Shown here in pieces: positions 51,821-60,295 of a DNA stretch of 64,000 bases; positions within the stretch are counted from its first letter, which is position 1, and the number at the start of each line of letters is the position of its first letter. The DNA lies in NCBI RefSeq assembly GCF_015831355.1, contig NZ_JADWYR010000002.1, positions 1,488,001-1,552,000 of the forward strand, in the 5' to 3' direction. A model generated the notes under the pieces. That model was not told the DNA's origin and did no database searches. It saw only the letters and a list, made by a program, of their open reading frames with translations. Both the position numbers and the translations under genes were made by a program. The stretch is from Panacibacter microcysteis (GTDB taxonomy: Bacteria; Bacteroidota; Bacteroidia; Chitinophagales; Chitinophagaceae).

Positions 51821-54808
51821 ATGAGAATTGGTTTGGTTCACGTGACAGATATTCATTTTACCGCTAAAACAGATATTTCTAAAAAGATTGCTCCTTTCAG
51901 CCGTGCCGTTATTAACGATTTTTCTGATATTTCACATATTTATTTCATTATTAGTGGAGATATTGCTAACAGTGGTGATCCAGCGGAATATAAATCAGCA
52001 GAAAGCTTTCTAAGCATTTCAAAACAATTTATACAAGGAGAAAAGAAAGATGCAATCATAAAATATATGATTGTACCCGGTAATCATGATTGTAATTTTT
52101 CGTTGGATACGCAATTAAGGAAGAACTCACTGAACAATATAAATTATGAGTCAATTGGATCAGATGATAGTGTGTTGAAAATTTGCTTATCTGTTCAAGA
52201 GCCATTTTGGGAATTCTACAAAAAATATAATGAAGTACCACAGGATAAATTATATTATACAATTACTGAACAAATTGGAGATTATAAAATAATTTTTCAT
52301 TGTTTAAATACTGCATGGGTATCTCAAATAAACGAAAACCCTGGCAAAATTTTTTTTCCAGTTAAAAACTATGAACCTAAGAGTTTTTCGACAACCCATT
52401 TGAATATTGGAGTATGGCATCACCCTTTAAATTGGTTTAATCCGAATACTCAAGAAAACAATAAAAAAGAATTCGAAAACTTTGTAGAAACAGTAGCTCC
52501 GATACATTTTTTTGGGCATGAACATGAGCAGACTTTTTACATAAATGAAAATAAAAATTCAGGCGCAAAAGTCAACTTACTTTCAGGTGAACTCTTTAAT
52601 GACGGTAAAGAAAAAAAATCTGGATTTCAAATAGTTGTTCTAGACTTAGTAGCAAATAAAGGGATTTTAAAAAAATACAAATGGCAAAAAGACTTTTATG
52701 ATTCTAACAAAAAAGATGAAATAAATATTTACAAGTATCAATTTAAACAATACAAAATAAATCCTCTTTTTGCTCAAAAACTTGAAGAGATAAAAATTCC
52801 TTTAAAAATTGATAATAAAAAAGAAATTAAACTGCCGGAAGTTTTTATATACCCCGATCTTGAATTTTTAAACAGTGAATCAAAAGATTTAGAGAGATAC
52901 ACAAGTTCATCAAGGCTTCTTAAAGATTCCTTTGAATATTCTATTATTGATGGTGAAGCTCAAATTGGAAAAACGAGTCTGCTTTCAATGCTATACTTAG
53001 ATCTTCTGGAAAATGATGTTGTGCCTCTTTTTTTACAAGGAAGTCATATTGTAGACAAAAATCTGGACACAATTCTTGAAAAGAATTTTCATGAACAATA
53101 CTTAGATGAAAATTTCGAAAGATTCAATCAACTTGATAAAAAGAACAAAGCGCTTTTGATTGATGATCTCCACGATTGTATTTTCAACTCGAATACCTCG
53201 AGAGATATCTTAGAAAGTCTCCAAACCCGATTTGGCAAAATTATAGTAACTATTGATTCTGCGAATAGTTTTCTTTCAGCAATGTTAGGCGAAATAAAAA
53301 ATACGAATTTTTTCTCTATAAAGCCACTAGGCTATAAAAAAAGGAATGAGCTTATTGAAAAATATCAACTTTTGAAACATAACTCTTTAACATTAGACGA
53401 GCAAACATTTCTTGATTCTGTAAAAATATCCTTTGACAATGTTCAATCAATACTAGGTGACAAACTGATGCCTTCATATCCGATCTATATTTTATCAATT
53501 TTATCTGCTTTAGAATATAAGCCTTTAAATCAAGACGAAACATCATTTGGGTACTGTTATCAAACTCTAATCCATTATGCTTTGGTTAAAGCTGACGTGA
53601 AAAATGAAGACATTGATGGCTACCTAAATTTTCTAACCGAGCTTGCTTATCACTATATTGAACATGATATAAGTTACTTAAGCACGGAAGAACTGATAAG
53701 ATTTTTCGCTTCCTATCAAGAAAAATACATAACAATACCTTACGATACTTTGATAAGCACTTTAAAAAAATCCAAAATAATAATTGAAAAAAATGCCAAC
53801 ACGGAGTTCGGTTATAGTTACATTTTGTACTTTCTAGGAGCGAAGAAAATTTCAGATATAATTCATACAAAAGAAGGAAAGAATATTATTAGAAAGTTTT
53901 TTGAAAAAGTACATATTGAACGATATGCATATATACTTGTTTTCATAACCCATCATTCGAAAGATATTTCTTTCATCGAAGACTCTCTCATAAATTCAAT
54001 GTCACTGCTTGAAAATATAACACCAATTTCATTAGAAAAAAATGATATATTTTATACTAGAATAGAAGATATAGCAAGGGAAGTAAAGAAAGATGTTCTA
54101 CATACTGATAGGAAGCCAAAGCAAGAAAGAGATAAAATGCTTACTTCAAGAGATGAACAACAACGTGAATTTCAAGAGAAAAACATAGATGAAGGAGATT
54201 TATCTGAAAAGATGTTACCTTTTCAGCAGGCATTTCGATCAATAGAAATTGTTGGACAGATTATAAAAAACAGGAAGAGATCTTTAGAAATTCCACAATT
54301 AGTTCAAATGATTGCAGAGCTTTATAGAACAGGCTTTAGAACGATTAGTTATGTAAGCAATATGTTAGATAATGACAAAAATGAACTTGTCGAGTCGATT
54401 CTTAAAGACGAAAAAGACCTTGATAGAAATGAAGTTGAAGATAAAATAAACAAACTTCTACAAATGATAAGCCTCCAAGCTTGTGTAAGTGTTTTCTATA
54501 AACTGACTTTATCGCTTGGCAGTAAAGATTTAAAAAAGATTTATTTAGATGTTGCAAAAGAAATAAAAACTCCTGCCGCGAAGCTAGTCACGTTTGGAAT
54601 TAACTCGTATTACAGTACAGTAAATATCGATGAAATAAAAGAGTTGGCAGATGATTTCAAAAATAATATAGTTGCATTAAGAATTTTGAGGGGGCGCGTA
54701 AAATCGTATGTTTATAATAGAAACCTAGACTACAAAACCAAACAAAAAATTGCTAACGCTTTAAATATGGATTTGATTCAAAAAGTCAATCCTAGGGAAA
54801 AACAATAA
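51821..54808 (+). CDS. Metallophosphoesterase-STAND NTPase fusion protein, candidate defence gene
   Basis: 995-residue protein, strongly A/T-rich. Residues 1 to about 290 form a calcineurin-like phosphoesterase with all expected metal motifs: DIH (10-12), SGDIAN (45-50), PGNHD (86-90), HH (200-201) and GHEHE (232-236). A linker follows, then a P-loop NTPase: Walker A GEAQIGKTS (378-386), Walker B ALLIDDL (444-450), with sequence typical of STAND ATPases. The last about 400 residues are helical with no recognised repeats, a possible sensor region. No signal peptide or membrane helix. An effector enzyme fused to a STAND switch is the layout of many antiphage proteins, where ligand binding triggers oligomerisation; here the effector would attack a nucleic acid or nucleotide. 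Family-level fold calls are firm, the defence role is inferred. Confidence 0.82.
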   Translation: MRIGLVHVTDIHFTAKTDISKKIAPFSRAVINDFSDISHIYFIISGDIANSGDPAEYKSAESFLSISKQFIQGEKKDAIIKYMIVPGNHDCNFSLDTQLRKNSLNNINYESIGSDDSVLKICLSVQEPFWEFYKKYNEVPQDKLYYTITEQIGDYKIIFHCLNTAWVSQINENPGKIFFPVKNYEPKSFSTTHLNIGVWHHPLNWFNPNTQENNKKEFENFVETVAPIHFFGHEHEQTFYINENKNSGAKVNLLSGELFNDGKEKKSGFQIVVLDLVANKGILKKYKWQKDFYDSNKKDEINIYKYQFKQYKINPLFAQKLEEIKIPLKIDNKKEIKLPEVFIYPDLEFLNSESKDLERYTSSSRLLKDSFEYSIIDGEAQIGKTSLLSMLYLDLLENDVVPLFLQGSHIVDKNLDTILEKNFHEQYLDENFERFNQLDKKNKALLIDDLHDCIFNSNTSRDILESLQTRFGKIIVTIDSANSFLSAMLGEIKNTNFFSIKPLGYKKRNELIEKYQLLKHNSLTLDEQTFLDSVKISFDNVQSILGDKLMPSYPIYILSILSALEYKPLNQDETSFGYCYQTLIHYALVKADVKNEDIDGYLNFLTELAYHYIEHDISYLSTEELIRFFASYQEKYITIPYDTLISTLKKSKIIIEKNANTEFGYSYILYFLGAKKISDIIHTKEGKNIIRKFFEKVHIERYAYILVFITHHSKDISFIEDSLINSMSLLENITPISLEKNDIFYTRIEDIAREVKKDVLHTDRKPKQERDKMLTSRDEQQREFQEKNIDEGDLSEKMLPFQQAFRSIEIVGQIIKNRKRSLEIPQLVQMIAELYRTGFRTISYVSNMLDNDKNELVESILKDEKDLDRNEVEDKINKLLQMISLQACVSVFYKLTLSLGSKDLKKIYLDVAKEIKTPAAKLVTFGINSYYSTVNIDEIKELADDFKNNIVALRILRGRVKSYVYNRNLDYKTKQKIANALNMDLIQKVNPREKQ

Positions 54809-54941
54809 TTTCTGTTTCCGCAGAGTCCCCCCAAATGGTCTAAGTATGGTAGTTACTGGCGCAAGTATAAAGTCAAGCGTTGTAGCGTAGGGCACTTGTG
54901 CCTTAGTTGCACCTACCATTTTTCCAAAATAAATTTTCGAA

Positions 54942-55325
54942 TTAATAATTAGATGCAATTACTAACGTCAAAGGAACAACTGTAATAACTATATAAAGTG
55001 TCTCAGATGTATCGTGCCTTACTTCATCATACATTCTTTTAAGATCAATTTCAATGTTAAAATGTTTTGCTAATTGCACAAGAAGTTCGTTTACTTGTTC
55101 TTTACTTGAATATGGAAAATAGACACACTTTACATCCTTCCGCCCTAACTTATTAGTTATAAAATATTCATAGGAATTATTATTCACACGAGCCAAGGTT
55201 GATAACCCGAGGATATATTGATAAATGACAGTATTGGAAAGTTCAAATTTCAAATCCCAACAATTTGGAATTGTAAAATTTGGTTGTGAGGGATAATTTT
55301 TATTTATAAACTCAATAATCCCCAA
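54942..55325 (-). pseudogene. Hypothetical protein, probably 5'-truncated by an R2 unit
   Basis: 127 residues, not recognised. Charged, with alternating short strands and helices (CWDLKFELSNTVIYQYILGLSTLARV, KEQVNELLVQLAKHFNIEIDL) and a hydrophobic C-terminal end (IVITVVPLTLVIASNY). The only upstream start is TTG inside the R2 head (complement of CAA in CCAAATGG), and the first in-frame ATG is about residue 100, so the natural N-terminus was probably cut by repeat insertion. It is A/T-rich like the STAND gene. Confidence 0.45.
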
Positions 55326-56263
55326 ATGGTCTAAGTATGATAGTCACTGGCGCAAGTATGCAGCTTAGCTTTTGCAGTGCAGCGTATTTGTGCCTTAGCA
55401 AAACGTAATTATTATCCAAGGCATAAGTACGCCAACACACAATAACCCAACTCTGCATACTTGTGCCAGTAGCTTTGATTCTGGACAATTATACTGTCAC
55501 AACAAGCGGATCAATTAAAATAATATCAAGCATTCCCGCCAAATGGTCTAAGTATGATAGTCACTGGCGCAAGTATGCAGCTTAGCTTTTGCAGCGAAGC
55601 GTACTTGTGCCTTAGTAAAACGTAATTATTATCCAAGGCACAAGTACCCCCAAATGGTCTAAGTATGTAAACCTGTTCACTGGCACCCAAATGGTCTAAG
55701 TATGTAAACCTGTTCCCCAAATGGTCTAAGTATGGTAGTTACTGGCGCAAGTATGCAGCTTAGCTTTTGCAGCGCAGCGTACTTGTGCCTTAGTAAAACG
55801 TAATTATTATCCAAGTCCCCCAAATGGTCTAAGTATGATAGTCACTGGCGCAAGTATGCAGCTTAGCTTTTGCAGTGCAGCGTATTTGTGCCTTAGCAAA
55901 ACGTAATTATTATCCAAGGCATAAGTACGCCAACACACAATAACCCAACTCTGCATACTTGTGCCAGTAGCTTTGATTCTGGACAATTATACTGTCACAA
56001 CAAGCGGATCAATTAAAATAATATCAAGCATTCCCGCCAAATGGTCTAAGTATGTAAACCTGTTCACTGGCGCAAGTATGCCCCAAATGGTTTAAGTATG
56101 GTAGTCACTGGCGCAAGTATGCAGCTTAGCTTTCCCCAAATGGTCTAAGTATGTAAACATGTTTCACTGGAGCAAGGTACTGTTTGCAATTTCAAATAAT
56201 TCATGCATTAATTTTGCAAAAGCCGCGAGGATGCAAACGGCGATGCCTTATAAATTCAAAAAA

Positions 56264-56794
56264 ATGAAGCACATACAACAAGCTTTTATCGTTTCTGCTT
56301 TTAAGGAAATGGATGATTTAGCTATACAGTTTACAGAAACGCTTACCTATTTAAAACGGTTTGATACAATTAACAAAGCCTATTCAGATATTTTATTTCG
56401 TTCATTAAAATTTATTGCCGAAATAGAAAACTTAGGCTTTACAGATATTGAATTTCAAGAAACATGCTTTTTTAACTATGGATTTTCTTTGCAGCATAAA
56501 ATATCTTGGAATATGGACAGAAAAGCTGTTTACATTGATGGATATATTGCTAAGGACCTTAAGGTACATTTTAGAGAATTTAATAAACGCAAAACAAAAA
56601 TTGATATAACCGAACATACATCTTTAAATGGCCATTCAACAAGTAAAGAGTTGATTAGTATTTATGATGGTTTCTTATCTCGAAAAGAAGAGTTTCATGA
56701 AAAACAAACACTCATTGTTGAAAATAATAAGCTCAATAAAATTATTGAAAGACTAAAAAAAGCAAATAAGGAATTAAAAGCTAAAGCTAAATAA
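56264..56794 (+). CDS. Hypothetical protein with C-terminal coiled coil, embedded in the R2 array
   Basis: 176 residues from ATG 56264 (MKHIQQAFIVSAFKEMDDLA), preceded by an A run; the longer frame from 56159 starts inside an R2 head. Not recognised. The middle has mixed alpha/beta composition (RSLKFIAEIENLGFTDIEFQE, ISWNMDRKAVYIDGYIAKDLKVHFREF), and the C-terminus from about residue 130 is a strong coiled coil ending in KKANKELKAKAK. A/T-rich. R2 heads lie directly on both sides, which suggests cargo enclosed by repeat units. Confidence 0.6.
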   Translation: MKHIQQAFIVSAFKEMDDLAIQFTETLTYLKRFDTINKAYSDILFRSLKFIAEIENLGFTDIEFQETCFFNYGFSLQHKISWNMDRKAVYIDGYIAKDLKVHFREFNKRKTKIDITEHTSLNGHSTSKELISIYDGFLSRKEEFHEKQTLIVENNKLNKIIERLKKANKELKAKAK

Positions 56795-57006
56795 GTCCCC
56801 AAGTGGTCTAAGTATGTAAACCTGTTCACTGGCGCAAGTATGCAGCTTAGCTTTTGCAGCGCAGCGTACTTGTGCCTTAGTAAAACGTAATTATTATCCA
56901 AGGCACAAGTACGCCAACACACAATAACCCAACTCTGCATACTTGCGCCAGTATCAGTAGTGGAATTAATAAAAAATTGTATTGCTTTTTCCTTTTAAAT
57001 TAAAAT

Positions 57007-57108
57007 TTTCGTCCCCACAGAGTTACCCGCAGGGAACTCTGTGGGATCGGACGTGACACAACCAAAGCTGCACAAAGAATTTATAGCTCATTACATAACT
57101 GATCTGCC
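57007..57108 (+). repeat. 102-base duplication of the deaminase upstream region, copy 1
   Basis: Identical, base for base, to 58962-59063. It contains the hairpin CCACAGAGTT / AACTCTGTGG (57013-57045) and a B-type R1 core fragment GTGACACAACCAAAGC. The right end GATCTGCC abuts an R2 head. Confidence 0.95.
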
Positions 57109-58226
57109 CCCAAATGGTCTAAGTATGTAAACCTGTTCACTGGCGCAAGTATGCAGCTTAGCTTTTGCAGCGCAGCGTACTTGTGCCTTAGCAAAACGTA
57201 ATTGTTATCCAAGGCACAAGTACCCCCAAATGGTCTAAGTATGTAAACCTGTTCACTGGCGCAAGTATGCGGCTTAGCTTTTGCAGCGCAGCGTACTTGT
57301 GCCTTAGTAAAACGTAATTATTATCAAAGGCACAAGTACTCCAAATGGTCTAAGTATGTAAACCTGTTCACTGGCCCCAAATGGTCTAAGTATGGTAGTT
57401 ACTGGCGCAAGTATGCAGCTTAGCTTTTGCAGCGCAGCGTACTTGTGCCCCAAATGGTCTAAGTATGGTAGTCACTGGCGCAAGTATGCAGCTTAGCTTT
57501 TGCAGCCCCCAAATGGTCTAAGTATGGTAGTCACTGTCCCCAAATGGTCTAAGTATATAAACCTGTTCAATGGCGCAAGTATGCAGCTTAGCTTTTGCAG
57601 CGCAGCGTACTTGTGCCTTAGTAAAACGTAATTATTATCCAAGGCACAAGTACGCCAACACACAATAACCCAACTCTGCATACTTGCGCCAGTAGCTTTG
57701 ATTCTGGACAATTATACTGTCACAACAAGCGGATCAATTAAAATAATATCAAGCATTCCCGCCAAATGGTCTAAGTATGTAAACCTGTTCACTGGCGCAA
57801 GTATGCACCAAATGGTCTAAGTATGGTAGTCGCCAAATGGTCTAAGTATGTAAACCTGTTCACTGGCGCAATTATGCAGCTTAGCTTTTGCAGCGCAGCG
57901 TACTTGTGCCTTAGTAAAACGTAATTATTATCCAAGGCACAAGTACGCCAACACACAATAACCCAACCCTGCATACTTGCGCCAGTAGCTTTGATTCTGG
58001 ACAATTATACTGTCACAACAAGCGGATCAATTAAAATAATATCAAGCATTCCCGCCAAATGGTCTAAGTATGTAAACCTGTTCACTGGCGCAAGTATGCA
58101 GCTTAGCTTTTGCAGCGCAGCGTACTTGTGCCTTAGTAAAACGTAATTGTTATCCAAGGCACAAGTACGCCAACACACAATAACCCAACTCTGCATACTT
58201 GCGCCAGTAGCTTTGATTCTGGACAA

Positions 58227-58796
58227 TTATACTGTCACAACAAGCGGATCAATCAAAATAATATCTAACAATCCTTTAGTACTTGTATAATAATCTTTAG
58301 CAGAACTGTATAACCAGTCTTCAGGCTTTTCAATAAAGCCGGCTGCTACAGGGTTGTTATGCAGGTAATCCAGTTTCTGATGCGTAATTTTTGGAGTATC
58401 CAAAACAATTGGTTGATTATGTTGTTGCCAAAACTGAAAGCGAAGATTATTACTGTTTGCGATACCTGCATTTTCCATCATAGATAGCATCCATTCACGT
58501 CTGCTTTCTTTTGTATTATTCTTAATAGCAAGATGAAGTGTTTCAGAAGTGTGTCGTTTTAAATCACGCATAATATTCTCCAAAGGATTTCCTGCACTAC
58601 CAATGATCAAATGAACATGGCTCGTCATAATGCACCATGCATATAATTTCAGGTCTTTCTTTTCAATACAGTAAGAAAGACTTTTAACTATAACATCTTT
58701 GTATTCTGTTCTTATAAAAAGGTCGATCCAGTTTATAACTGCAAAGCTTACAAAATACATCTGGTCGTTATTGTTGAATTTGTATTTGCGGCTCAT
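58227..58796 (-). CDS. REP-associated tyrosine transposase (RAYT, Y1/HUH family)
   Basis: Single-strand-specific transposase-like nuclease related to IS200/IS605 TnpA. 189 residues from ATG 58796. The metal-binding HUH motif is MTSHVHLII with His60 and His62; the nucleophilic tyrosine is Tyr144 in KLDYLHNNPVAAGF, a RAYT hallmark; LKLYAWCIMTSH and PEDWLYSSAKDYY are also typical. RAYTs are domesticated enzymes that bind and cleave REP palindromes and seem to spread them in trans. Here the array of R2 palindromes begins directly after the stop codon, and copies of the gene's last 15 codons are part of the repeat units, so R2 is very likely its substrate. No flanking insertion-sequence ends were found. 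Confidence 0.93.
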   Translation of the reverse strand: MSRKYKFNNNDQMYFVSFAVINWIDLFIRTEYKDVIVKSLSYCIEKKDLKLYAWCIMTSHVHLIIGSAGNPLENIMRDLKRHTSETLHLAIKNNTKESRREWMLSMMENAGIANSNNLRFQFWQQHNQPIVLDTPKITHQKLDYLHNNPVAAGFIEKPEDWLYSSAKDYYTSTKGLLDIILIDPLVVTV

Positions 58797-58861
58797 AAAA
58801 GAAAAATACAAATTATTATAAAAATAGGACGATTACATTTCTGCTGCATAAAAAACTAACC

Positions 58862-58876
58862 GTACAAGTGAGTGAT
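58862..58876 (+). repeat. R1 fragment upstream of the transposase
   Basis: GTACAAGTGAGTGA only, the first part of a B-type R1 core, then unrelated sequence. Probably a truncated copy. Confidence 0.45.
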
Positions 58877-58961
58877 CCGGCTAGCCTAAGAATGTAAACA
58901 AGCTGTTGGCGCAGGAATGAGGCGTTGGATTTGTGTGTTTGCTTCCTGTGCCTTGCTACAA

Positions 58962-59063
58962 TTTCGTCCCCACAGAGTTACCCGCAGGGAACTCTGTGGG
59001 ATCGGACGTGACACAACCAAAGCTGCACAAAGAATTTATAGCTCATTACATAACTGATCTGCC
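58962..59063 (+). repeat. 102-base duplication, copy 2 (in place before the deaminase)
   Basis: Same sequence as 57007-57108. This copy runs directly into the leader of the deaminase gene, so it is probably the parent. Hairpin at 58968-59000. Confidence 0.95.
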
Positions 59064-59088
59064 TAATTTTATCGCCAAACCTTTTATA

Positions 59089-59505
59089 ATGCCAACGACA
59101 AATGATTTTATAGAGCAGTGCATAACCCTGGGCAAACAAGCGGCAGAAAAAGGAAACAGTGCGGTTGGAGCCCTGCTTGTACGGGGTGAGGTGATAATAG
59201 GTGCCGCAGAAGAGGCGACAAAAACAAAAAACGATATTACCTGCCACGCAGAAATGGAGGCTATAAGACAAGCTGTGAAAACACTAAACACAAATGACCT
59301 TTCGGATTGTGTCTTGTACTCAACACATGAACCATGCATTATGTGCTCTTATGCCATACGGTTTTATAAAATTAGAGCAGTGTTTTACCTGCAGGAATCA
59401 ACGTATTTGGGCGGCGTATCATCTGCGCTGCCATTATTAACTACAGTAGCCGTTCCACCGGGTTGGAGTGTAGCACCACACATTCATCATATTACCACCT
59501 GGTAA
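59089..59505 (+). CDS. Cytidine/deoxycytidylate-type nucleoside deaminase
   Basis: Zn-dependent deaminase of a purine or pyrimidine base, 138 residues from ATG 59089 (MPTTNDFIEQC). The zinc site is formed by His53 (CHAEMEA, with catalytic Glu55), Cys83 and Cys86 (HEPCIMCSYAI). GNSAVGALLVRGEVIIGAA matches the guanine/tRNA-adenosine branch more than cytidine deaminase. The longer frame from 58933 translates the duplicated upstream region and can be ignored. Substrate uncertain. It marks the right edge of the accessory island. Confidence 0.9.
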   Translation: MPTTNDFIEQCITLGKQAAEKGNSAVGALLVRGEVIIGAAEEATKTKNDITCHAEMEAIRQAVKTLNTNDLSDCVLYSTHEPCIMCSYAIRFYKIRAVFYLQESTYLGGVSSALPLLTTVAVPPGWSVAPHIHHITTW

Positions 59506-59621
59506 GGTTTGTCAACTGTATTGCCGGGCCAGGGCACGCAGTTGGTTGTAAGTATCCTGTTCATTTACAAGTTACCGGCAGCTGGTTCACTAATCAATTT
59601 TTGTTGCCACAATAAACCCGG

Positions 59622-59672
59622 CATACAAGAGTGCAACGCAACAATGCGCAATAGCAGTACAACAGCGGGTAA
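59622..59672 (+). repeat. R1 interspersed repeat, copy 18
   Basis: Forward copy: ATACAAGAGTGCAACGCAAC, AATGCGCAATAG, ACAACAGCGGGTAAA. One core change (GCGACG to GCAACG). Confidence 0.75.
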
Positions 59673-59768
59673 AAAAACACCTGGCAGTACAATTATTGGC
59701 CGGCAGCCAGGATTGGCAAAAAGGTAAGGGCGGTCTATCTTAGTAAAAGTTTACCACAACAGCAACAG

Positions 59769-60254
59769 ATGATGACAACAGTAAGTATCAGTGAAATCAA
59801 AAAGGAGCTGGACAGCCTGCCGGCAACAGAGCTTACGCAATTATGCCTCAGGCTTGCGAGGTACAAAAAAGAAAACAAAGAACTGCTGCATTATTTATTG
59901 TTTGCTGCACATGACAATGAAACATATGCCAGCCAGGTAAAAGAGGAGATGAATGAACTGTTCGATGATATAAATGCTTCTAATTTGTACTTCGCAAAGA
60001 AAACCATCAGGAAAATACTACGTGTTACAAACAAGCACATCCGGTACACGGGAGATAAACAAACCGAGGTGGTGTTGCTGATTTATTTCTGCGAAAAACT
60101 GAAGCTGACGGGCATTCCTTTTTATAAAAACAAAGCACTGGAAAATTTGTACCTGCAACAAATAAAAAAGATCAATGTAGCCTTATCATCCTTGCATGAT
60201 GACATTCAATATGATTTTGCGAAACAGGTAGCAGCACTTGCCCATTACCGTTAA
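59769..60254 (+). CDS. DUF6155-like uncharacterised protein
   Basis: 161-residue all-helical cytosolic protein. SISEIKKELDSLPATELTQLCLRLARYKKENKELLHYLLF at the N-terminus and FAKKTIRKILRVTNKHIRYTGDKQTEVVLLIYFCEKL in the middle match, as far as I recall, a Bacteroidota family of unknown function (DUF6155). No catalytic motif. It stands alone, separated from the deaminase by an R1 copy and convergent with the small lipoprotein gene that follows. Confidence 0.75.
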   Translation: MMTTVSISEIKKELDSLPATELTQLCLRLARYKKENKELLHYLLFAAHDNETYASQVKEEMNELFDDINASNLYFAKKTIRKILRVTNKHIRYTGDKQTEVVLLIYFCEKLKLTGIPFYKNKALENLYLQQIKKINVALSSLHDDIQYDFAKQVAALAHYR

Positions 60255-60295
60255 TGAACGATAGTGGCTGCAGCCGTTATAACATTGGTCCCGGC

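Larger units (their letters stand above)
54829..58226 (+). repeat. R2 palindromic repeat array (about 22 heads)
   Basis: Every unit begins CC(C)CAAATGGTCTAAGTATG and extends for 20 to 222 bases. Heads occur near 54829, 55320, 55540, 55650, 55688, 55716, 55818, 56037, 56081, 56134, 56797, 57109, 57224, 57341, 57376, 57450, 57508, 57541, 57762, 57810, 57833 and 58054. Full units (55321-55540, 55820-56037, 57541-57762, 57833-58055) contain arms ACTGGCGCAAGTATGCAG / CTGCATACTTGCGCCAGT around an inner hairpin GCGTACTTGTGCCTT / AAGGCACAAGTACGC, then the last 15 codons of the transposase gene in minus orientation. Shorter units stop at different points, each followed at once by a new head. Two unrelated short genes and a 102-base duplication are interspersed. 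Confidence 0.93.

Noticed and set aside
54829-58226. The dense array as a CRISPR locus
   Set aside because: Unit lengths vary from 20 to 222 bases, there are no unique spacers of constant size, the repeats are long nested palindromes, and no cas gene is near; a transposase of the RAYT type is.
55526-58226. Several short minus-strand frames encoding nearly the same MSRIKATGASMQ... peptide
   Set aside because: They are translations of R2 repeat units, with frames broken at unit borders and no independent start context.
58227-58796. Complete IS200/IS605 insertion sequence
   Set aside because: The protein has the longer RAYT form, no TnpB partner is present, and no single pair of IS200-type ends flanks it; the palindromes occur as an array on one side only.
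58933-59088. N-terminal extension of the deaminase
   Set aside because: It translates the duplicated hairpin-containing leader; the family N-terminus fits ATG 59089.
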